The position numbers and the translations under genes were made by a program. The notes under the pieces are model-generated. The model made no database searches and had not been told where the DNA came from. It worked only from the letters and a program-made list of their open reading frames with translations. Below, in pieces: positions 47,171-58,467 of a DNA stretch of 64,000 bases (position 1 is the stretch's first letter; every line of letters begins with the position of its first letter). This DNA is from Oryza sativa Japonica Group (taxonomy: Eukaryota; Streptophyta; Magnoliopsida; Poales; Poaceae), in contig NC_089045.1 in the NCBI RefSeq assembly GCF_034140825.1, forward strand, positions 627,501-691,500. The letters run 5' to 3'.

Positions 47171-48166
47171 CTGTATAAACAAAACCAGGCATCAGATTTA
47201 GTAATTGAATGTCCTAGGATATGCACTCAAGTGCTAACAAGGTACGTATAATAATCTGAAAGTCTGTAAGAACTTTAACCAAACAAAAGTTAATGCGAAG
47301 AATTTTGAAGGCTTATTGTAATACTAAATGCATTTTTGTACCTACTACTTATATAATATAAGTGTTCCCTAGAATCAATCAGAACTTACATGAGTTCAAC
47401 GTGTTATGTAATAGATAATTAATATAATAAGGAACTTCAACTAAGTACTTATCAGAAATCTAGGACAGTAAATCAGAAGCTAACAAAATAAAACTAGTCA
47501 ATTACGAATTAAAATTTGCAACCGATGTGAATTATTCTACATCTTTCGTTCAAGTTCAGAAAGGTGATTAATAAAACTAGTCAATTACGAATTCAGAGAC
47601 CAAAACATTACGAATTTAGAAAAAATGACATTACTAGATCTTTTGCTCATAATTAAAACTTTGTTTGGACGTCTAGCAGATTAGGCACTGAACAAGCAAA
47701 TTACTCAGCAAATGAATTCAGATGCAAATCAGGATAAGGGACAGGCACATGGGCACATGGCAGGAGTTAGGATTTGCATGGAGTTAAGCTGCATCTAGTG
47801 ATTCCGCACCCACATGAATTGAATATTTTTCAAAGATTAGGTTTGATACGGCCATGGGAAGGAGGGGAAATTAATGAAAACTGAGCCTCGCCAAACCCAA
47901 ACACCTCATGACACATGCCATTGCAAGAGTACATATCGTCGTATTCGATTAAACGGCAGCACTTTGTCATCGGCTTGGTCTAAACTTTAACTAAAAACCA
48001 TAAATTTCCGCATCTACTCAATTGATGTGCCATCAATTTCTACTTGTCCAACTGATGTGCCCCTACCCCTACCTTGGAGCAAAAGAGAATAATGGAAAAA
48101 AGCGAGCAATCAAGAATCAGTAGAAAGAAACGCTAGAAGATGATATGGAGAGAGGAACTGCATACC
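47171..48166 (-). other. Predicted intron in the 5' leader of the CIPK gene
   Basis: On the minus strand an AAG|GTATGC donor (48166) and a TATACAG|GGG acceptor (47171) frame a 996-bp intron. It lies between a short leader exon (about 48167-48300) and the coding exon. Leader introns are common in this gene family. No coding sequence is seen inside. Confidence 0.55.
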
Positions 48167-48324
48167 TTCCGGTGACAGGAAGAAGAGGAGATTCAGGTAA
48201 CAAAAGGTGAACTTTTTGGATCTGTCCCTCACTTCTTTCTCAACACCTGTTTGGGTAGAGAGAGAGAGTTTTTGAGTGGTAGTATCAGGAGTGGATGCGA
48301 GGACAGCGAGAAGACGGGGTTCTC

Positions 48325-48331
48325 TTTTATA
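48325..48331 (-). promoter_or_regulatory. TATA box of the CIPK gene
   Basis: TATAAAA on the minus strand, about 160 bp upstream of the predicted leader-intron donor. It implies a start site near 48297. Confidence 0.5.
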
Positions 48332-49895
48332 CAGGGGGAACCGATCAAGAAGAGGAGAGGAGGCAGCCGCCAGTTGGAGAAGAAACAGTGGTGCCTTGCA
48401 TTATTAGCAGAGATTGATTTGACGTTAATGACCCTGATTTGGCTGCGCCGCGTTTCCTGGGCACCGCATCGCATAAAGAGCATATCCATCCGACTCACCC
48501 CTGACTAGTCGCCCTTCACCACAGCAATCATTCATTTGGCTTGGCTTGGATTGGTTTGGCTTGGCTTGGGGCTTAATGATAATTTAATTAATTATTTCAC
48601 AATTGATGATGGTACAGCTCATCATTGTGTTCTTGAAACAGGTACAGCACATAATGTACCACTAATCACCTTGCCTAATCCTATTTATAGATCTGAAGGC
48701 TGTGATGCTGTCTTACAGAAAATGAGCACTTGTTTCCTTCTTTAATCTGATTCCGTTAACTGCAACTTTTATTTTCTGAGGAACCAATGTTAATTGAGGC
48801 ATTTGTTAGAGTAGTTTTCCATGTGATGTTGTGTTTAATTTGGTTTGGAGTTACTCAAATGCATGGCATTGGCTCATCTCTCATGATCTGATCCTTTGCT
48901 GACTCATCAATGGGTTGGCTGTTCTTCAGGTATTGGACCACCGGAAATGGTTGGTGACTTGCAGCCATTTATCCGTGTGCTACTAGCTGGATCTTTGGTG
49001 AGCGGTATTCAATTATCACCGTATATACTTATTTCCTCCATTCAAAAATAAATTTATTTTTTACATAAATATGAATATAGTCAAATTCATGTATAGAACT
49101 GAACTTATTTAATTTTAGCATGGATGTAGACATGTAGTATTTGTTTCGGTCAGGCATCATTGGTTTTTATTGACATCGGCCTGTCTATATTTTACCAATG
49201 AATAATCAGCTTATCCATAAGTTTTTCAGAATATGTTGTTATGCATATTGACCTTAGATTTAAAAATAATTACTTAAGTTACTAGAAGAAAAACATACTT
49301 ACAAATTAACCTCAAAGAAAACCGATCAATACAAACTTGGCAGCTGTACAGATAATGTACAGATAGCCGATGACGGCTCAATTGGTTTGCATCAATCAAG
49401 CCTTTCATGAGAGCGAAAAAAAATCTGTGCCACTTCCAAGAAATGTCTTTGTCCAAAATTAATTATCTGCACACGATATGTGGAGTCCATGCGTTGTGTT
49501 GCCTGCGTGTGACAAAAGGAATTACATTTGGAATTTGCTGCTCGAAAACGGAAAGGGAAGCTGGTGAATGTACACCTTACGTTGCAATGGCAACAGCGTC
49601 GTGGTGCCACATACAGCACGAATCGTTACATGTCCTATTCCTTCCAACAAAAAAAAAACAAAAAAAAAACAATTACTTATCAGACTCATACAATCAAACC
49701 AAGCAACCCAATTTTTTAACAACAAGCGTACATTCACCTCTACAAACATAGACACGTACACCCTATCCCTAGGAGCACATCCGAAAGACTGGGCCGATAT
49801 ATTTTGAAATTAACGAAGTCATCGCGGGCGTCTCGCTGTCGGTGAGTACGTCACCTACCACTAAAATAATAATTAGCCATAAATATAAACACCCA
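48332..49895. other. Intergenic, with an orphan exon-like piece and a MITE fragment
   Basis: A GCTTGGCTTGG-type simple repeat lies at about 48538-48570. A 68-bp exon-like segment at 48930-48997 is bounded by TTCTTCAG and GGTGAGC, with open frame IGPPEMVGDLQPFIRVLLAG. I could not assign it to a gene. A Stowaway-like fragment (CCTCCATTCAAAAATAAATT) lies at about 49033-49130. Nothing else is supported. Confidence 0.4.
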
Positions 49896-51019
49896 CACTA
49901 CTAGGAAAATCATTTTCCCAAGAGGCCAAAAATATTTTTTCCAGGCGGGAGAAATGACCGCTTGTAAGCAAAGGCTTACGAAAATAGATGATTTTTACAG
50001 ACGTTAGATCCACCCACCTGCAAAAATATTTTCAGCGAACAAAAAAAATCCGCCGCCACCACCCCTACCTGCCGGCGCTGGCGCCGGCGCTAGCCTCCCC
50101 ATCTGGCCCTTCCCCCTCCGACCGATGGCTCTCCTCCTCCGTCCGCCGCTGCTGCCGGCTGGCTCGCCTCTTCCGTCCAGATCTAGGAGGGGATGGGGCG
50201 ACGCTCTCTGCGGTGGCCGCCGCCGTCGGCTCCTCCCCCGCCACTGTCGCCTCCACCGCTGGTAGACGGATCTGGGAGGAAGGGAGGGAGGATTGGAGCG
50301 CCGCTGCCACCACCCCTTCTCGTCGCCAAGCTGCTGCTAGCCCTCCTTGTCGCTGCTGTCACCGGGCCAGGAGAGGGAGGAGCTGAACCACCGCCTCACC
50401 TCCTTGTTGTGACCGACGCCTCCACTCCTCATCATTGAGCCACCGCCATCGGCTGGAGAGGGAGCAGCCGAGCCGCTGCCTCACCTCCTCGTCGCCGCGG
50501 CCTCCCCTCCCCCTCCCCTAGACCGGTCGCTGGCGGATCCGTGTGCCCGGGGCGAGCCAGTAGTGGATCTAGGAGGAGTCATTGTCATCGTCGTAGCTGG
50601 CGGCGAGACCAAGGTGTCCGCGTCGTCGTCGTCGTCGCAGCCAGTGGTGAACCTCCTTGGAGCCGCCGACGCTCCTCAGCCGATGTGTGATGAGAGAGAG
50701 AAGGGGGCGGAAAATGAGTGGTGGAGAGGATAAGGATGGTGAAGGAGAAGATAAGGATGGGACTTTAATATTTTTTTCTGTAGGCATGATTTTTGCAGAC
50801 GGATCACGTAAGGTTCCGCTTGCGAAAACCATATTTGTCCAGGCGAACCCCTCAAAAGATCCGCCTTTTCGCAGGCCTGAAAAAATTAATTTTTGTAGAC
50901 GGAGTTAAATCTAGATGCTCTTTAGCTATATATTTTCGCAAACGGTTATAAGAGGGTTTTTTTTGTCCGCCTAGAAAAATAAAAAGCCAATGTCAATAAA
51001 AATCGTTTTTCTAGTAGTG
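49896..51019. mobile_element. Non-autonomous CACTA (En/Spm-type) element
   Basis: A 1124-bp element starts CACTACTAGGAAAATCATTTT-like and ends with its inverted form (AAAACGATTTTTCTAGTAGTG read outwards as CACTACTAGAAAAA). Subterminal regions repeat TTTTTGCAGACGG/GTCCGCCT-like motifs. The centre (about 50050-50680) is GC-rich, gene-like and without transposase. A 3-bp target duplication is not evident (CCA versus TCG), so the ends may be slightly rearranged. Confidence 0.7.
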
Positions 51020-53440
51020 TCGTGTCAAGTCTAGAACTTAAACCCGAATGGGTAATTCCACCACAAGGAACCTAACCATTTAAGCTATACACACACTTCT
51101 CAAGCAACATATTTTATTCGTAGATTGTTACTCTTGATTTTTTTAATAGATAACACCGTTGATTCTTGACTACATTTGACCATTTATCTTTACTCATAGC
51201 AACAATTATGTTGAAAAGAAACAAGCGCTAGTAACTTTTATTTTTAATGGCAAGAGAATTGCAATTTCATTAAATTATTGTCGAGGAATTAAAGGTTTCA
51301 AAATTACAAAGAAAAAATTCTTAGGGGCCAAAAAATATCATAATAGTGATTACTAAATGTTTTTATCTAATACTCCTATCTAGCTTATTAAGTACGATCA
51401 AGCATTTTTATTTTTTTCTACGTGGGTATGAAGGAGTATTCCATGAACTAACAACAATCTTGATAGAGTGGCATCTATTACTGATGTTGATTTTGTTCTC
51501 TGTTGCTTCTGATGATTTATTTTGTCCCCTTGCTGAACTTGATCTCAGTCCCATGTACATTGAATCTTGTCTAGAATCCCGGCTTGATTCGTCCGATGGT
51601 TTTATGTGGTACATTTATCGGAACACGAATCAGCACATGCATGTGCACCAAATTCCTGGCTTCATTCATCGACCTCAAGAACTATCCACGGTCTTAGGAA
51701 CCATTGCCGCAAGAAGTAATTTAGAGTGAATTCCGTCTTCATTCTTTCATAAGATGGCATTTCCTCTATTATGATTATGGATCGACAGATCTACTCTCAG
51801 GAAAGCGTGGATTGATCGTTTTTATGTACTTGACGCGTCTTTCAGTCTGTCAATTAATTCACTTCATAATTGATGCCGTTTCTCTCACCCCCACTGTTTC
51901 TAGCACTTGATGATTAATACATTATCCAAATTATTTCTTATTTTTTATTAATACATGATCCAAATTATTTCTTTTTTTTCTCATAAAGCAATATCACCTT
52001 TGTTTTGCTTTTGAATGACCAATCTATATTGTCTCCTTCCTTTTTGTTTTTTCTTTTATGAAGCCAACTCACCTTAATTTTACTTTTTGAAATATTATCA
52101 CCTTAGTTTTTTTAAATGATTAATCAAAAGATGCAAATTATTTAAGGCTATATCGTCTAGCTATCTTAAAATTTGTTTATACTATTATCATACAAAACTC
52201 AAACAACACCACGTGCGGGGTTTTATTTAGTTGGACATAACTTGCACACGGAGAAAGATCATGCAAACTTATATGTGAATAGAAATAACGCTATTACCAT
52301 CTTTTTTTTAAAAAAAAACTGACAATTGAGTCTTAGAAAATCCAACATAATGGCATGACAATGGAAAATGAACAAAACTAACGTTTGAGGTATCAAAATT
52401 CAAATGTAGCTAAGAAGTGAAGAAAATGAGAAACGAACATGCTTTGTGGTAAAAGATTTTCCTAAGAAAAAAGCAAGAAGAGGAGGTAATTATTTTTTTT
52501 ATTTGTGCAAAATTCAGTTATAACCATTAATTAATTCTAAGGCCTTTTTTTTCAAGCTTGTTCATGATGTCAGTGCAATAGATTATTTGCTCTAGAGCTC
52601 TAAATATATGTTTTCTCAAAGAAAAATTATTTTACTTACATTATTTAGACTATTTGGTTTAAGCTTTTCTTTCAATTTTGTTTCCTAAAATATTTAATTT
52701 ATCCGTATAATAAGTATATAATCAGCATAAATAGTTTACCAATAATTTATTTCCACCATACTAAAATATAGCAAATATTGGATTAGACACAACGTACTTG
52801 ATTATTATATCTAATTCATTACTAGTTGGCATATTTTGGTACGGATAGAGAAAATAAAAATAGCTGAAATTTATCATCTTTGAGCGTATGTAAGTGTTGT
52901 AGTATAAATAAATTTATTTTGCCCGTCGGTTTTTGGATGAAGCAAATAAACTCCCTCCCTCTCCCTCCCTCCCTCCGTATACCCAAATATATAAACTAGG
53001 ATTTGTATTTGTTTCACATGATTGAATACATTAATGTCGAAGCTTTAAGAAACGGGAAGAGACTAGTAATTGAGAATATACTAGAGCATGCACTAAACAG
53101 CACAAATCTGGAGGGGAATGGATGTCTGCAGTTGGATAGGGTCGTCGCAATAATGAAAATAGTGACAAAAATTCCTCTAATCATATCGATCGATGGATGA
53201 TGCTGGATCACTGCCACGTCTGCACTGCACGCCCACATGCGTGTGTACACCTCCGCACCACACAACTCTGACTTTTCGTCTCTCTTCTCTTCCTTAATTT
53301 CTTCCTAGAGTATACGTATGTCTAGATCATGCATGTATACATATATACGTAGTAGAAGATCGCTGTACACGCTATCACGCTGACGCTGGTGAGTCAGATC
53401 GCGATGTATACACGTGCTCATATGAGTATTAGGCGTGGAC
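51020..53440. other. AT-rich intergenic region
   Basis: Contains a weak open frame at about 51350-51729 without a convincing ATG or domain, a CCCTCCCT-type pyrimidine run at about 52952-52978 and otherwise AT-rich DNA. No supported gene. Confidence 0.4.
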
Positions 53441-53987
53441 TAGGGATGGCAACGGGGGCGGGTTGGGCTAGAACTCCTCCGACCCCGACCCCCGACTTCA
53501 CCTCCCGCCCCCGGCCCTGACTATGGATGCGGGATGAAAACATCACCCGCCCCTGACCCTGCGGGGCCCCGCAAACCCGACCGGGGCCCCGCATTTGGTA
53601 GCATCTCTATCCAATCAGCTCAAAAAATACAACACAATTATCATTTCAGCAAAAACAAATATTGTGCATAGTTAACACACCATCAAAAATAGCATGAATA
53701 CTTAAATATCATCATAAAAATTCAGCCAAGGAATTAGCTGTAAGTTTACATTAGCTATTATATGGGTTTTTTGGCTTTCTTTGACCTATACTTTAAGGTT
53801 TATATGTACCCCCGGGCCCCACGGGTCACCCGCGGGTGAAATTAGTCCCCCGTCCCCTCCCCGCCCAAATGCGGGGCTCCATACCCGACGCACCCGTGGG
53901 TCGAAAATCTCCTCCGCCCCCGTCCTACCCCCGTAGGGGCGGGTCCCCGCAGGGGACTCGGCCCCGCGGGGGAAATTGTCATCCCTA
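53441..53987. mobile_element. hAT-type MITE with GC-rich arms
   Basis: A 547-bp element begins TAGGGATGGCAACGGGGGCG and ends in the inverted form ATTGTCATCCCTA. An 8-bp target duplication with one mismatch flanks it (GCGTGGAC at 53433-53440, GTGTGGAC at 53988-53995). The arms are GC-rich with many CCCGC/GCGGG blocks around an AT-rich centre, as in a widespread grass hAT MITE group. Confidence 0.8.
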
Positions 53988-54430
53988 GTGTGGACCCACT
54001 AAGGCATGCTGTGGCGTGTGCCCCCCACCCCAGCTTCCTGTAGGTGTTTTGTAGCTCCTATGAGGAGAAGTTGAATAGGTGTTAGATTATTTTCGATTCA
54101 TTGTGTCACATTTTTTTAATTAGATATGGGGATATATTCTAACCCATCTCAGTTGTTACAACTTACAAATATTCTCTTAACAAGTGTCTAAAATTTAACT
54201 TTTTAAATATTTAATCAATAATATTTTATTACAAATTAAGTTTTATTTGATAAAATAATTTCATTGTATTAACATTTAAATTTACTTTTATATATGATTT
54301 TAATTTTTACATTTGAAGGGTCTTATAATAACATGTATAGCATATCTATCCTATCCAAATTTTACCACCTATCAAATAGTAATATCAAGGCGACTGTACC
54401 TCCCAAATCTCTCGTTCAAGCTCTCTATTA

Positions 54431-54554
54431 GAGAAAAAGATAGACCATCCAAACTGCTATACAATAAATACCGTTCGGACGAAATGATACCGGAGAAAAA
54501 GATAGACCATCCAAACTGCTATACAATAAATACCGTTCGGACAGAATGATACCG
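54431..54554 (+). repeat. 62-bp tandem duplication
   Basis: Two adjacent copies starting GAGAAAAAGATAGACCATCC at 54431 and 54493 differ at the CGGACGAAAT/CGGACAGAAT position only. The near identity implies a recent event. Confidence 0.9.
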
Positions 54555-55195
54555 GTTAAGTATCAGGACTTAATACCTATTAAGTATCAGGGCATTTAAC
54601 CAGTATCATCATGTCATGATACTTAATTGGTATCAGGCAATTTCTGCCAGGTATCAGGTAATACTTACCCATTGGTACTTGATGTTGATACCTGTTAATA
54701 CCACCTGATACTCGTCGATACCAGAGCGCAATACCTGCCAGATATCATGTGTTTCTTACTAGGTATCAGGAGCTAGGCACCGAGACATCGTCACTGCTAG
54801 CCTTGTCCTCCACATCGAGCCCGTCCTCCGCTGTCCAAGCCCCATGCCGAGGCTCGACGCCGGCGACCGAATCTTCCGCTGTCATGCCCCACGCCAGGGC
54901 TGGTCGCCGGTGGCCGCGTCTTCCATCGTACACGCCCACGCCGAGGCTCGTTAGTCCCATGCTAGAACTCATCACCCGTGGCGCCGCATATCTTCTCCGG
55001 TGATGTGCTCCCCGACGAAGCAGTGAGGCGAGGCAGCGGGGGCCTTCTCCAGTGAGCTCCCTTCTCTCCCTTCTTCTTCTGCTGTTGCATGCCCGATGCC
55101 AGCGTTGCTCCGTTGCCGCATGCCTGTGCTTGTGCTCTGGGGAATGAGGGAGACGGATACCGTCGCAGGTGCTAGGCGTGAGATACCGGTATCTA
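54545..55195. repeat. Cluster of GTATCAGG/GATACC motifs flanking a GC-rich core
   Basis: GTATCAGG occurs at 54560, 54584, 54630, 54651 and 54763, with many GATACC, ATACCTG and CTGATAC variants in both orientations between 54545 and 54770. GATACCG motifs recur at about 55157-55193. The core between is GC-rich. The pattern resembles transposon subterminal repeats; termini were not found. Confidence 0.5.
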
Positions 55196-55868
55196 GCTTT
55201 TCCAAATTGCTAATCCGGAAATACTATATAACAGTCTCCCGTCCGAACATGGCGACTGAATAATCATCTACTTAAACATCTTATCCATATCAGTATACCA
55301 AGTATTTGGTCTTATCCTATCCCTGTATTTCTTCTTCCCCTCCCCCCCTTCCCCCCTCTCACCCTCATGGCTCATCAGCGGTGAGCACCATGTGGTCATC
55401 GGTCCGTGTGGTCAACAGCGACTTGTGCTGTTGTGGAAAACCAACTCAACTTGAGGTGGAGAAATCGCAGGGGCCATTCTTGAGGCTTTTTCGAGGTGGT
55501 GGCAAATCGGATTGGCGAGCTTTTTATTAGTTTTCCGTGTGGTTTTTAAGCATTTTTTAAGGTGATTTCTCAGGCTAGTTTTGCTCATTGATTTGAGTTA
55601 GCTAGTCATATTGAAGGACTTTGCGTGCTTTTTCCTACGCTTGATTGTTTGTTTTTAGGGGCAATGGAATATGTAGGAATTTTCTGGCTATAGGGGTAGT
55701 TTGTTGTTATTTTTTATTAGATTTTTCCTAGAATTGAAATTATTTCTATTGATTTTCCTTGAGTTTTCTCTTGATACATTGTGTTTTACGTGTAGTTGGC
55801 TAGTTGCTTACGCAGGTAGAGAAAAGAGAAGGGTTTATTGAAGTATACCTTTCTAACTATATCTTGTA

Positions 55869-56047
55869 CTACCTCCGTTTTAGGTTACAAGACTTTCTAG
55901 CATTGCTCATATTTATATAGATGTTAATGAATCTAGGCAGATATATATGATTCATTAACATATATATGAATGTGGATAATGCTAGAAAATATCTAGATTT
56001 ATTTTAATATATATATAAATGTAGACAATAGTAGAAAATAGTATAAC
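55869..56047. mobile_element. Stowaway-type MITE, rearranged
   Basis: Starts CTACCTCCGTTTTAGGTTAC after TA. Inverted arms (ACTTTCTAGCATTG and CAATGC... as AATGCTAGAAA; ATGTTAATGAATC and GATTCATTAACAT) form a hairpin. A second, diverged right arm follows at about 55995-56047. It lies downstream of the minus-strand RING gene. Confidence 0.62.
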
Positions 56048-56236
56048 TTCTTGAACATATATGATCACGTAAAAGAGCAATCGTCCATCAGTGCTTCCAA
56101 TTTTTCTTCCAGACGTTTCTTCTTTTTTCTTTTTTTTTTTGTGGGGGTGGGGTGGGGGGGGGGGGGGTTCAAACAAATTAAGCCGAAAGAAACCTTTTTT
56201 TTTATTTTAAGAAACAAAATCTCTTCAGATGATGAT

Positions 56237-56674
56237 CTAAACATGAGCAGCAGGCGGTACATTGGAAGGAGGAGAAGCATGGTGAGGCGGCGGCGCAGGT
56301 GGTGGTGATGAAGCAGGGGGGAGGGGCATGTGGCGGCAGAGAGGGCAGGTGTTGTGGTTGGCGAGCCACCGGTAGATGCATTCCTTGTGGAACTCGTGCC
56401 TGCACGCCACCAGCGTGCAGCACCTCTCCCCCTCCTCCAACTCCCCCAGGCATATGCTGCACTCCGACGATTCATCCCGCTGCCGGCGATGGTGCGTGTG
56501 GTCCGGCAGCCAGATCTTCGGATCGGGCGGCGGCGCACCGGCATGTCGACGTTGGCGATCGACACAGCAGAGGAGGACGACGCACACGGCGTACAGGGTG
56601 CTGCCGGCGAGGGCTCCTGTGAGCAAGGAGAACCCGAACGCCTGCCAGATGGGCAGCTCTTTCAAGAACAGCAT
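56237..56674 (-). CDS. RING-H2 finger protein (ATL-like E3 ligase), 145 aa
   Basis: Single exon. A hydrophobic helix at residues 12-37 anchors the protein. The RING-H2 domain has Cys72, Cys75, Cys91, His93, His96, Cys99, Cys110, Cys113, the canonical ATL-type spacing with a Trp at 103. A Pro-rich tail follows. Such proteins are membrane-anchored ubiquitin ligases that recruit E2 enzymes. The start is uncertain: I chose 56674 because the membrane helix follows directly, as in ATL proteins. In-frame ATGs at 56749 and 56776 would add 25 or 34 residues. The gene is divergent to the RING-H2 gene at 57253. Confidence 0.88.
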   Translation of the reverse strand: MLFLKELPIWQAFGFSLLTGALAGSTLYAVCVVLLCCVDRQRRHAGAPPPDPKIWLPDHTHHRRQRDESSECSICLGELEEGERCCTLVACRHEFHKECIYRWLANHNTCPLCRHMPLPPASSPPPAPPPHHASPPSNVPPAAHV

Positions 56675-57252
56675 CGCGCAACTATATCTTGATATTTCTG
56701 TTTTTTCCAATTCCACTTGAATTGTGTTCGTTCTGCGCCGCCCATGCATATATGCGTAATAATGTGTTGCAAGCATCAAACAGTTATTATTATATGTTGC
56801 ACCCTTTATATATATGCAGATCCAAAAATAGTAGCATCAGTGTATTTTAGGTATCTGTGTGCACAATATATGGATCTCTTGTTAGCTCGGACTTGATTTT
56901 TAATCCTTTTGAGATGAGATAAAAATATTGTTATGATCCAGCAGTCCATGCATACATACAAGAAAGAAATGGATCAACTACGATATTATTATTGCCTGTT
57001 GATTGGATCTTTAATTAATCGCCGGAGAAAAAAAAAGATCGATCTGTGATGTGAGATGCTCTGGTCCATGTATGAGGAGGCGAAGCAAGGGTCGCCGTGG
57101 CTGTGGCGCAGGACAGGAGGACGGTCACGTGTCAGAAACGGATTTACTTTTTGCTAATCCAATTCAGAGTCGATGATCGATCCATCGACATATACGTACG
57201 TACGTACACAAGAAAATCGAGACATATCGATCGACTCGAGTGTGTGCAGTGC
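56675..57252. promoter_or_regulatory. Shared divergent interval between two RING-H2 genes
   Basis: A 578-bp interval from which the two RING-H2 genes are read outwards. A minus-strand TATATATAAAG is at 56804-56814, which puts a start near 56780. No comparably clear TATA is seen for the plus gene. A short TACG repeat lies at about 57193-57208. Confidence 0.5.
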
Positions 57253-57657
57253 ATGGACGCGGAGGATTTCATGGACAGCTGGCTCATGTGGGGCAACATC
57301 TTTTTCTTCTTCCTCGCCCTCGCCATCACCGTGGAGGTCGATCTCATCCGCCTCCGCCGCAACGACGACGGCAATAACAAGTCGGCGCACCAGTACGACA
57401 TGCTGATCGAGAGGCTGCTGCTGCTACGACCTAAAGACGACCAAGACAACGAGCAGTGCGTCATCTGTCTGTCGGAGAACGAGGACGATGTCGACGGCGG
57501 CGGCGGCGAGCGGGGGAGAGGGAGGATGCTGCCGGGGTGCGCGCACGCGTTTCACAAGGATTGCGTCGTCAAGTGGCTGCGCAACCGCACAACATGCCCG
57601 CTCTGCCGTTCTGACGTCGCCGTCGCCGCCGCCGCCGCCGCAGATAACATGGTCTGA
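57253..57657 (+). CDS. RING-H2 finger protein, 134 aa
   Basis: Single exon from ATG 57253; no ATG lies further upstream in frame. A membrane helix covers about residues 13-29. The RING-H2 ligands are Cys69, Cys72, Cys96, His98, His101, Cys104, Cys115, Cys118, with Trp108. The gap between the second and third ligands is 23 residues, about nine more than usual, and is filled by an Asp/Gly/Arg-rich insert (DDVDGGGGERGRGR). The C-terminus has an alanine run. Probably a membrane-anchored E3 ubiquitin ligase like its neighbour, although the two proteins are not closely similar outside the RING. Confidence 0.86.
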   Translation: MDAEDFMDSWLMWGNIFFFFLALAITVEVDLIRLRRNDDGNNKSAHQYDMLIERLLLLRPKDDQDNEQCVICLSENEDDVDGGGGERGRGRMLPGCAHAFHKDCVVKWLRNRTTCPLCRSDVAVAAAAAADNMV

Positions 57658-57681
57658 CGCTATCTCAGATTTCACTAACTA

Positions 57682-57784
57682 TCTCTCACCTCCGTCTTAA
57701 AATAAATTAACCTAGAAACAGTAGAAACAGTAGATAGTATCTTATCCAATCATACTTTGATTTATTTTGAGACGGAGAGAGAAG
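57682..57784. mobile_element. Stowaway-type MITE
   Basis: A 103-bp element between TA dinucleotides (57680-57681 and 57785-57786) with ends CCTCCGTCTTAAAATAAATT and the inverted ATTTATTTTGAGACGGAG. It lies 25 bp past the stop codon of the plus-strand RING gene, so it probably forms part of its 3' UTR. Confidence 0.72.
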
Positions 57785-57805
57785 TACTAACTCATTTGAT
57801 TGAGA

Positions 57806-57807
<2 letters not shown>

Positions 57808-57889
<82 letters not shown>
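57808..57889. repeat. (AT)41 microsatellite
   Basis: An uninterrupted AT dinucleotide run of 82 bp, long enough to be highly polymorphic. Confidence 0.98.
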
Positions 57890-57892
<3 letters not shown>

Positions 57893-58467
57893 TCTGACCT
57901 CTATACGTATGTCCAGTCAGTGCTTATGTATGCTGCTAGTATTTTTATACAAGTATATTTTGAGATGTATAATTGATAGATGTATTTCATGCAAGAGTAT
58001 ATTGAGATGTATAGCTGACATTTTTCTATTTTTAGAAAAGATATGTAATTAATTGTTTGGAAGCTTCGGAAGTTTGGTTACATACACTTAATTACTGTAT
58101 TATTATGACAACTAGCAGAATGGCCCGCGCAAAGCATCCATAGATAATCATCTATTTTTTACATTATTTTCTTTAAAATTGTCAATAGTCATAGCGTTGT
58201 TTTGGAATTTTTTTTAAAAAACCCAACCTTATCTTCATCGAGTTTTTTTTTCAACTTATAAAAGTTAGACCAACTATCACCCCTTGCTCCTTTGCCGCTT
58301 CGTCACGGCTTTTATTCATCCTCATTGGGACCTTTAAGAAATTAGGCCTATCATTTTCTCATTGGGTTCCTTTTATAGTATTTTAAAGTCTTAAAGAAAA
58401 CACGGTCACCCTACTCCTTTATGGCTGCCCGCTATCCCATGCCCTTTATTATTTTCATTGGGATTTT

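Larger units (their letters stand above)
53988..56236. other. Intergenic region with tandem repeat, motif cluster and MITE
   Basis: Holds the 62-bp tandem duplication, the GTATCAGG motif cluster around a GC-rich core and a Stowaway element, each listed separately. Open frames in the GC-rich core (about 54770-55150) have no recognisable domain. The 3' end and UTR of the minus-strand RING gene lie just inside the right edge, next to a poly-G/T tract at about 56124-56168. Confidence 0.45.

Noticed and set aside
51346-51729. 127-residue plus-strand open frame
   Set aside because: It begins with GTG, has no recognisable domain and lies in AT-rich repeat-prone DNA; kept only as a note.
54749-55205. 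Open frames in the GC-rich core
   Set aside because: Both strands are open with simple composition, and the core is enclosed by transposon-like motif arrays.
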